Shown here one piece after another: positions 26,613-32,908 of a stretch of DNA of 32,908 bases (its first letter is position 1; each line of letters starts with the position of its first letter). The position numbers and the translations under genes are program-made. This DNA comes from an uncultured Clostridia bacterium (GTDB lineage: Bacteria > Bacillota > Clostridia > Oscillospirales > UBA644). The stretch lies in the NCBI GenBank assembly GCA_947305805.1, contig CAMZEM010000009.1, forward strand, positions 1-32,908. Reading direction: 5' to 3'. Under the pieces are notes generated by a model. It searched no databases. It saw nothing but the letters and a program-made list of their open reading frames with translations, and was not told the origin of the DNA.

Positions 26613-27332
26613 TCAGTTGGGTACGTAAAGCCGTTTGTACGGGTTTCCGCTGTCCGGCGTAACAACGGTGAACGCGCAATCCATGATCGTTTCCGCGTCA
26701 TCTCCGAACAGTCTGCAGTATTCCTCCACATAATCTCTTGTTTCTCTCAGATCTTCGGCAGACGCCGGTCTTGCCGTCACCTGGTCCGGGAAGTTTATTC
26801 CTTTGCAGTCGGAGCGGAGAATCATTTTTCCTCCGTGCATTCCCGTGCACGGGAAATTGCCCACTATACGCCTTTCGCTTTCCGTAAGGCCGAGCACTAC
26901 GATGACTCCGCCTGCCTGGTATTCCCCGAGAAAACTTCCCGTCTTTCCGCCTATTATCATAAGGGGTATCTTTTCCCTGTATGCTTTCATGTGAATGCCG
27001 GCGCGGTATCCCGCGTCTCCCTTAACTATGATTCTGCCGCCTCTCATGGCGTATCCGGCAGCGTCGCCCACATTTCCGTATATGGCAATACTGCCCTCGT
27101 TCATGGTATCTCCCACGGCGTCCTGCGCATTGCCGTCCGTGATGACGGTCGCCCCGTTGAGATACGCACCGAGAGCGTTTCCCGGTGTGCCGCTGATACG
27201 AACGGTAATTCCTGCCATTCCGGCAGCTATAAAGCGCTGTCCCAGACAGTTGATTATTTCGTATTCGCTCTCGCCGCCGCGCAGCTTCTCGTTTATCTCG
27301 CGGTAGTTCATATTGTCGGCATCTATTCTCAT
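26613..27332 (-). CDS. Glutamate synthase GXGXG domain subunit (GltB3-like)
   Basis: GTPGNALGAYLNGATVITDGNAQDAVGDTMNEGSIAIYGNVGDAAGYAMRGGRIIVKGDAGYRAGIHMK beta-helix repeats. Confidence 0.92.
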   Translation of the reverse strand: MRIDADNMNYREINEKLRGGESEYEIINCLGQRFIAAGMAGITVRISGTPGNALGAYLNGATVITDGNAQDAVGDTMNEGSIAIYGNVGDAAGYAMRGGRIIVKGDAGYRAGIHMKAYREKIPLMIIGGKTGSFLGEYQAGGVIVVLGLTESERRIVGNFPCTGMHGGKMILRSDCKGINFPDQVTARPASAEDLRETRDYVEEYCRLFGDDAETIMDCAFTVVTPDSGNPYKRLYVPN

Positions 27333-27333
27333 A

Positions 27334-28566
27334 TTATACCACACCTCCGAACTTTTGTCTACGGATTTCGGATGAAAAAACAGAACTTGACGCTGTTTTT
27401 TTAGAAGATTCGAAATCAATCGTATTAAGAGGCACTCTGTTCCTGATAAGCGACGTGTAAATACCTGCCCTGACTGTATCCCCTATAATGATGAATCCTT
27501 TAAGATATCCTTCTTTGACGAAGAACCTCTTTACAGAGTCCCCTTCTCTGACCTCGGAATATTCTCCCTCGTATGTGCCTGCGGTCATTATATGAAGCCC
27601 GAAAAATCCGATCGAGTTCATCGGTATGGCCTTGTCAAAAACACCGTCGCCTCCTGCCATATTTACGCCGGCAGTATACCCCTGCATATACGCGTTGGGC
27701 ATTATTGCCAGCACGCGCTTTGCTCCGAGAGAGATATCGTTGCCTTCGGCGCAGTCGCCCGCGGCATATATTCCGTCCAGAGACGTTTTCATCCGCTCAT
27801 CAACGACTATGCCCCTGTTCACCTCGCCTCCGGCGTTTTTAACAAGAGCCGTCTTCGCTCTGACACCGACAGCAAGTATGAGTATGTCGAAACCGACCGT
27901 TGCACCGCTTTTCATATACGCCGTGTTACCGTCGAATCTGACTGCGCTGTCGCCGAGCATGAATCTGATGCCCTTCTTTTCGAGATGATTTTGGACTGTG
28001 CCGGCACACTCCGCGTCAAGGATGCTTGAAAGCACTCTGTCCGCAAGGTCGCACACCGTTATGCTGGCCACTCTGCCGTATATGCCTTCTGCGCATTTAA
28101 GGCCAATAAGTCCCGCTCCCACTATGAGCACCCTTGCGGTGTCACAAAGTTTCTTTTCAATTTCGAGCGCGTCGTCGAGTGTCATGAACGAAAATCTGTT
28201 CTCCACCGTTTCCAGTCCTTCGAAAGGGGGAACGAAAGGCGACGAGCCTGTTGCAACGCAGAAAGCGTCGTATGAAATAATCCTGCCGCTGTCGGTGGTC
28301 ACGGTCTTCGCTGAAGGATCTGCGCCTGAAGCCTTCTCCCCGTAAAGCACCTCGCACCCGTTTCTTTCGTAGAAGCCGGCATCGCGGTATCTCATGCGTT
28401 CGGTATCGGTTTTTCCCTCAAGATAGTATGATATGAGAGGTCTTGAGTAAACATGATGCTTTTCCGCGGAAATCACGGTTATCTTTCCGGTTCTGTCGAT
28501 GCTTCGTATTCCTTCGATGCATCCGACCGCGGCGGCTCCGTTGCCCGCTATGACATAGTTTCTCAT
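27334..28566 (-). CDS. NAD(P)/FAD-dependent oxidoreductase
   Basis: MRNYVIAGNGAAAVGCIEGIR Rossmann; VLIVGAGLIGLKCAEGIYG; DGIYAAGDCAEG. Confidence 0.93.
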   Translation of the reverse strand: MRNYVIAGNGAAAVGCIEGIRSIDRTGKITVISAEKHHVYSRPLISYYLEGKTDTERMRYRDAGFYERNGCEVLYGEKASGADPSAKTVTTDSGRIISYDAFCVATGSSPFVPPFEGLETVENRFSFMTLDDALEIEKKLCDTARVLIVGAGLIGLKCAEGIYGRVASITVCDLADRVLSSILDAECAGTVQNHLEKKGIRFMLGDSAVRFDGNTAYMKSGATVGFDILILAVGVRAKTALVKNAGGEVNRGIVVDERMKTSLDGIYAAGDCAEGNDISLGAKRVLAIMPNAYMQGYTAGVNMAGGDGVFDKAIPMNSIGFFGLHIMTAGTYEGEYSEVREGDSVKRFFVKEGYLKGFIIIGDTVRAGIYTSLIRNRVPLNTIDFESSKKTASSSVFSSEIRRQKFGGVV

Positions 28567-29000
28567 TCAGCCTCTCCCCTTTCCTCGTAAACTATAGCTC
28601 TGTTAGGACATCCGGTTACGCACGCCGGAGCGCCGCACGTGTTGTTGAGACAAAGCTCGCATTTCTGCATTGCGCCGTCTTCGCCCGGTGCAAGAGCTCC
28701 GTAAGGGCAGACAAGAACGCATGTAAGGCATCCGACGCACTTCGTCCTTTCAATGCAGACAACGCCGTCCTTTTTTGAAATTGCACCTGCAATGCAGCTC
28801 TTGACGCATATCGGATCCTCACAGTGGCGGCAGGAGACCGCAAAAGTAATTTTGTCATCGCCCTCCACATGGATACGGGGGAATATCTTTTTACCCCTGA
28901 GAGCTGTAATGCTCCTGAATCCGGAATTGGCAAACGCACAGTTGTATTCGCACAGATGGCACCCAAGGCACCATTCTTCGTTGACATAGACTCTTTTCAT
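28563..29000 (-). CDS. 4Fe-4S dicluster/polyferredoxin electron-transfer protein
   Basis: CxxCxxC..C motifs: CLGCHLCEYNC, CRHCEDPICVKSC, CVGCLTCVLVCP, CELCLNNTCGAPACVTGCP; 4-nt ATGA overlap with the next gene. Confidence 0.93.
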   Translation of the reverse strand: MKRVYVNEEWCLGCHLCEYNCAFANSGFRSITALRGKKIFPRIHVEGDDKITFAVSCRHCEDPICVKSCIAGAISKKDGVVCIERTKCVGCLTCVLVCPYGALAPGEDGAMQKCELCLNNTCGAPACVTGCPNRAIVYEERGEAE

Positions 29001-29002
29001 AT

Positions 29003-30508
29003 TTATTCTCCCGCATGAGATATGCCGAGTATCCCAAGTTCCTTTTCTGTCATTCCTACTCCGCGCAGCATAAGACGGTTGCCTCTGAGAGCCTCAATGG
29101 AGTTTATGCCCATTCCGCCCATGATTTCCATGATCTCGTGTTTCCATGCCGTCATGAGATTAATAAGACGCGCGCTGCCGATGTCGGGATTGAGGCGCTT
29201 GACGAGGTCGGGACGCTGTGTGGCGATGCCCCAGTTGCATTTACCGCTCTGGCAGGTTCTGCAGAGATGACATCCGAGAGCGAGAACCGCCGCTGTGGCG
29301 ATATAGCACGCATCGGCGCCAAGCGCCACCGCCTTTACGACGTCTGCCGCGCTGCGTATCGAACCGCCTACAACGAGCGAAACGTTGTTTCTGATGCCCT
29401 CGTCGCGGAGACGCTGATCGACTGCCGCGAGAGCGAGCTCAATCGGAATACCCACATTGTCCCTTATCCTGGTAGGCGCGGCGCCCGTGCCTCCGCGGAA
29501 TCCGTCTATGGCTATTATATCCGCTCCGCTTCGTGCAATGCCGCTGGCAATTGCCGCAATATTGTGAACCGCGGCGACTTTGACTATTATCGGTTTTTTG
29601 TATTCGGTGGCTTCTTTAAGAGAGAAAACGAGCTGACGCAGGTCCTCAATTGAATATATGTCATGATGAGGTGCGGGAGAGATCGCGTCCGAACCTTCGG
29701 GAATCATCCTTGTGCGCGAAACGTCTCCGACTATCTTCGCTCCGGGAAGATGTCCGCCTATACCGGGCTTCGCGCCCTGCCCCATTTTAATCTCTATGGC
29801 GGCGCCAGCCTTGAGGTAGTCCTCGTGCACGCCGAAACGTCCGCTTGCAACCTGAACTATCGTGTTTTTCCCGTATTTATAGAAATCCTCGTGAAGCCCG
29901 CCCTCGCCGGTGTTGTAAAGCAGCCCCAGTTCGGTTGCCGCCCTCGCGAGAGAGGCGTGGGCATTGTAGCTTATTGAACCGTAGCTCATAGCCGAGAACA
30001 TGACGGGCATTTCAATATCTATCTGAGGAGAGAGATCGCATATAATTCTGTCTTCGGAGTCACGGCTGATTTTTGACGGCTTCTTGCCGAGCGAGACCTT
30101 CGTTTCCATAGGCTCGCGAAGCGGATCAATTGACGGATTCGTAACCTGGGACGCATTTATAAGTATACGGTCCCAGTATACGGGCAGAGGATTGGGGTTA
30201 CCCATCGATGACAGCAGTACCCCGCCGCTTCCCGCCTGTCTGTATATCTCCTTTACGGTGCTGTCCTGCCAGTTCGCATTCTCCCTGAGCCGGCAGTCGC
30301 TCTTCACTATCTTCAGCGCTCTTGAGGGACAGAGAGACACGCATCTCTGACAGTTGACGCACTTTGTCTCATCCGATACCATGACGCCGCGTTCGGGATC
30401 GAATGAATGCACCTCGTTGGCGCACTGTCTCTCGCATACGCGGCACGCTATGCATCTTTCCTCATTTCTGACGACTTCAAATTCAGGATATATAAACTCG
30501 ATACCCAT
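29003..30508 (-). CDS. Glutamate synthase FMN-binding subunit with N-terminal 2x[4Fe-4S] ferredoxin domain (GltB2-like)
   Basis: CIACRVCERQC, CVNCQRCVSLCP; GMGQGAKPGIGGHLPGAKI-type block (KMGQGAKPGIGGHLPGAKIVGDV); IIAIDGFRGGTGAAPT; CRTCQSGKCNWGIATQ. Confidence 0.95.
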   Translation of the reverse strand: MGIEFIYPEFEVVRNEERCIACRVCERQCANEVHSFDPERGVMVSDETKCVNCQRCVSLCPSRALKIVKSDCRLRENANWQDSTVKEIYRQAGSGGVLLSSMGNPNPLPVYWDRILINASQVTNPSIDPLREPMETKVSLGKKPSKISRDSEDRIICDLSPQIDIEMPVMFSAMSYGSISYNAHASLARAATELGLLYNTGEGGLHEDFYKYGKNTIVQVASGRFGVHEDYLKAGAAIEIKMGQGAKPGIGGHLPGAKIVGDVSRTRMIPEGSDAISPAPHHDIYSIEDLRQLVFSLKEATEYKKPIIVKVAAVHNIAAIASGIARSGADIIAIDGFRGGTGAAPTRIRDNVGIPIELALAAVDQRLRDEGIRNNVSLVVGGSIRSAADVVKAVALGADACYIATAAVLALGCHLCRTCQSGKCNWGIATQRPDLVKRLNPDIGSARLINLMTAWKHEIMEIMGGMGINSIEALRGNRLMLRGVGMTEKELGILGISHAGE

Positions 30509-30509
30509 A

Positions 30510-31607
30510 TCAGTATGCCCCCTCTTGCACTCTTACTATGAAAGGCTCTCCGCCCGACGGGGCAAATATCCGCTCCGCATCCGGTTCCATCATCCTTATT
30601 GCGGATTCCTCGCTTGCCACGAAGACCCTGTCTCCCTTTTCGCCGACAACCATAGATCTCAGTTTCAGTCGGTCGTTTAGAGCCATCAGGCCGCCGTCGA
30701 ACCCGAGTATTATCGAGAACGGTCCCGTAATGAGCAGGCTCGGGAAGACCTTGCGCAGATATGTAAGCTTTCTTTTCTCGTATTCGTCTTCCTTTCCGGC
30801 GATAGTGCTCCAGAAAGGAGCCGCAATAACGTTTGCAGACTCTTCAAGAGTCAGTCCCTGAACGCGTAAGAGATAATCGAGAATGTACGTTATTACTTCG
30901 GTATCCGTCTGAAGATTGCACTTGTATCCGAACATCTCTATGAATCTGCGGTTCGCGTCGTATGAGGATATCTCGCCGTTGTGAACAACCGATCTGTCGA
31001 GAAGGGTGAACGGATGAGCGCCGCCCCACCATCCGGGCGTGTTTGTAGGGTAGCGTCCGTGAGCGGTCCAGCTGTAACCTTCGTATTCATCGAGCCGGTA
31101 ATACAAACCTACGTCCTCGGGGAAACCGACGGCTTTGAACGTACCCATGTTCTTTCCGCTTGAGAACACATACGCGCCTTTCATCTCGGTGTTTATTTTC
31201 ATAACCGTTCTGACAACGTATTCCCGCTCATCGAGCTGAAGGTCGGCGAGTCTGGACTTAAGCGGCGAAACGAAATATCTCCATATCACGGGTTCGTCGG
31301 TGATTTCGGGCATTTTCCTTGTAGGAATCAGCTCGCCCTTCACCACTTCGAATCCCTCTTTCAGAAACGCCTCGCATGCCTTTCTCGTATCTCTGCAATC
31401 GAAAAAGAAATGGAAAGCGTAAAGATCCCTGTATTCAGGGTATATGCCGTAGCCGGCAAACCCTCCTCCGAGTCCGTTGGAACGATCGTGCATCGGTTTC
31501 ATCGCGGAGATTATCTTTTCCGCGGTCATACGTTCCCCGGATCTTGATATCACCGCTGCAACGGCGCAGCCTGACGGGATACGGATATCTTCTTCAAATG
31601 CTCTCAT
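30510..31607 (-). CDS. Class II glutamine amidotransferase subunit of glutamate synthase (GltB1-like)
   Basis: SGCAVAAVISRSG; WTAHGRYPTNTPGWWGGAHPFTLLDRSVVHNGEISSYDANRRFIE; TDTEVITYILDYL. Confidence 0.93.
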   Translation of the reverse strand: MRAFEEDIRIPSGCAVAAVISRSGERMTAEKIISAMKPMHDRSNGLGGGFAGYGIYPEYRDLYAFHFFFDCRDTRKACEAFLKEGFEVVKGELIPTRKMPEITDEPVIWRYFVSPLKSRLADLQLDEREYVVRTVMKINTEMKGAYVFSSGKNMGTFKAVGFPEDVGLYYRLDEYEGYSWTAHGRYPTNTPGWWGGAHPFTLLDRSVVHNGEISSYDANRRFIEMFGYKCNLQTDTEVITYILDYLLRVQGLTLEESANVIAAPFWSTIAGKEDEYEKRKLTYLRKVFPSLLITGPFSIILGFDGGLMALNDRLKLRSMVVGEKGDRVFVASEESAIRMMEPDAERIFAPSGGEPFIVRVQEGAY

Positions 31608-31645
31608 TATATGTATATCCTTTCGTTCTGATGACCTGAAAAAAG

Positions 31646-31701
31646 AAAAAAGGCGCTATTCCAGACGGGATTAACCCGTTTGAAATGAACGCCTTTGCTC
31701 A
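31646..31701 (-). terminator. Leader hairpin/terminator of the glutamate synthase operon (putative ANTAR-controlled attenuator)
   Basis: Minus-strand GCAAAGGCG...ACGGG-TTAAT-CCCGT...GCGCC followed by TTTTTTCTTTTTT, between promoter and gltB1-like start. Confidence 0.65.
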
Positions 31702-31710
31702 TTTTTCAGT

Positions 31711-31739
31711 ATTATACTCTTCAAGTACCGTTTTGTCAA
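31711..31739 (-). promoter_or_regulatory. sigma-A promoter on minus strand (TTGACA-17-TATAAT) for the glutamate synthase operon
   Basis: Plus-strand ATTATA 31711-31716 and TGTCAA 31734-31739. Confidence 0.9.
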
Positions 31740-31800
31740 GAGCAAAATCGCGGCAAAAACGGGTTTTTGATAAATTTTTAAAAAAATTCAAAAAAGGGAC

Positions 31801-31829
31801 TTGACAAATCGCTTCCTGCGTTGTATAAT
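31801..31829 (+). promoter_or_regulatory. sigma-A promoter (TTGACA-17-TATAAT) for type III glutamine synthetase
   Basis: TTGACA 31801-31806, TATAAT 31824-31829. Confidence 0.9.
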
Positions 31830-31845
31830 GCATCACATAAAAGGC

Positions 31846-31955
31846 AAAGGCGTCTTTGAGCTTCATACTCGAAGACGCTTTATCTTTAAATTGAAATAAA
31901 ATATTAATGAAGGCAAAGGCGTCTTTCGTGCATTTATGACATGAAAGACGCCTTT
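31846..31955 (+). promoter_or_regulatory. Tandem hairpin 5' leader of type III glutamine synthetase
   Basis: Hairpin 1 GCGTCTTTGAG/CTCGAAGACGC (31850-31878); hairpin 2 AAAGGCGTCTTTC/GAAAGACGCCTTT (31915-31955); both begin GGCAAAGGCGTCTTT. Confidence 0.75.
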
Positions 31956-31978
31956 ATCATTTAGAAGGAGCAAAAAAC

Positions 31979-32908
31979 ATGAAAACAGTATCGGAATACT
32001 TCGGAGACATGGTCTTTGACGACAGAGTGATGAAAGCGACCCTTTCTGCAAAAGTATACGCTTCCCTCAAAAAGACGATTGACGAGGGCGCACAGATCGA
32101 TATAGGCGTGGCGAACGCAGTGGCGGACGCCATGAAGGACTGGGCGCTTTCAAAGGGCGCAACCCATTTCACGCACTGGTTCCAGCCGCTTACGGGCATC
32201 ACTGCCGAGAAGCACGACAGTTTCATCTCCCCGTCTCCAGACGGCGGCGTTATAATGGAATTCTCGGGCAAGGAGCTTATAAAAGGCGAGCCCGATGCGT
32301 CATCGTTCCCGTCCGGCGGCCTGCGCGCCACATTCGAGGCAAGGGGATATACCGCATGGGATCCCACGTCGTATGCATTTATAAAAGGCAGAACTCTGTG
32401 CATCCCGACTGCGTTCTGTTCATACGGAGGTCACGCTCTTGATAAGAAAACGCCTCTGCTCCGTTCAATGGAGGCTCTCAACAGGCAGTCGCTCCGCATT
32501 CTGCGCCTGTTCGGCAACGACACCGCAAAATGCGTAAGGTCTTCCGTAGGACCTGAGCAGGAGTATTTTCTCATAACAAAGGAGATGTACGATGCGCGTC
32601 CCGATCTCAAATTCACGGGAAGAACGCTGTTCGGAGCGAAACCTCCGAAAGGCCAGGAGATGGACGACCATTATTTCGGAGCTATCAAGCCGCGCGTAGC
32701 CGCGTATATGGAGGATCTGAACGACGAGCTCTGGAAACTGGGCATAATGGCAAAGACAGAGCACAACGAAGTTGCTCCCGCACAGCACGAGCTTGCTCCG
32801 ATATATACAACGACAAACGTGGCAACAGACCATAACCAGCTGACGATGGAAATCATGCAGAAAGTGGCGGCAAAGCACGGACTTGTCTGCCTGCTCCACG
32901 AAAAGCCG
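31979..32908 (+). CDS. glnN: Glutamine synthetase type III, N-terminal part (truncated by window edge)
   Basis: [103 protein letters not shown]. Confidence 0.95.
   Translation, partial: MKTVSEYFGDMVFDDRVMKATLSAKVYASLKKTIDEGAQIDIGVANAVADAMKDWALSKGATHFTHWFQPLTGITAEKHDSFISPSPDGGVIMEFSGKELIKGEPDASSFPSGGLRATFEARGYTAWDPTSYAFIKGRTLCIPTAFCSYGGHALDKKTPLLRSMEALNRQSLRILRLFGNDTAKCVRSSVGPEQEYFLITKEMYDARPDLKFTGRTLFGAKPPKGQEMDDHYFGAIKPRVAAYMEDLNDELWKLGIMAKTEHNEVAPAQHELAPIYTTTNVATDHNQLTMEIMQKVAAKHGLVCLLHEKP

Noticed and set aside
29015-29653. 212-aa plus-strand ORF antisense to the FMN subunit of glutamate synthase
   Set aside because: Shadow ORF within a strongly conserved gene; low-plausibility composition and no promoter/RBS.
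31907-31939. Possible 10-codon leader peptide (MKAKASFVHL) in the glutamine synthetase leader
   Set aside because: No Shine-Dalgarno upstream and no run of Gln/Glu or other regulatory codons; better explained by the hairpin sequence.
1-32908. CRISPR array, tRNA/rRNA genes, transposases or integrases
   Set aside because: Looked for direct-repeat/spacer periodicity, cloverleaf-like sequences and transposase motifs; none seen by eye (a tRNAscan/CRISPR finder run would be decisive).

Overview
This 32.9 kb window looks like a Firmicutes/Clostridia-type chromosome, judged from gene families, Shine-Dalgarno sites and sigma-A-like promoters. I saw no rRNA, tRNA, CRISPR array or transposase. The left ~24.6 kb is a mosaic of small operons. 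It holds a lipoprotein tyrosine phosphatase, a P-loop kinase-like protein, TfoX-N and GNAT/YoaP-like proteins, and DUF362 and sugar O-acetyltransferase genes. It also holds a nucleoside-phosphorylase-like protein beside a 5TM-LYT/SpoIIE phosphatase, and four paralogous solute-binding-protein-like lipoproteins with no transporter permease genes. The rest of this part is a DUF4886 protein, an (alpha/alpha)6-barrel-like protein, an ABC-2 exporter, an ABC-F ATPase and a PadR-DUF1700-DUF4097 operon. The right ~8 kb is a nitrogen-assimilation locus. On the minus strand it encodes a split, archaeal-style glutamate synthase (GATase, FMN and GXGXG domains as separate proteins), a polyferredoxin, an FAD oxidoreductase, a type I glutamine synthetase and an ANTAR protein whose receiver domain lacks the phospho-acceptor Asp. 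A type III glutamine synthetase is divergently transcribed on the plus strand. Both divergent transcripts start with hairpins carrying the same GCAAAGGCGT motif. The strongest leads are this paired leader-RNA/ANTAR arrangement, the orphan lipoprotein paralogs, and a P-loop gene that can only be translated from a non-canonical start.
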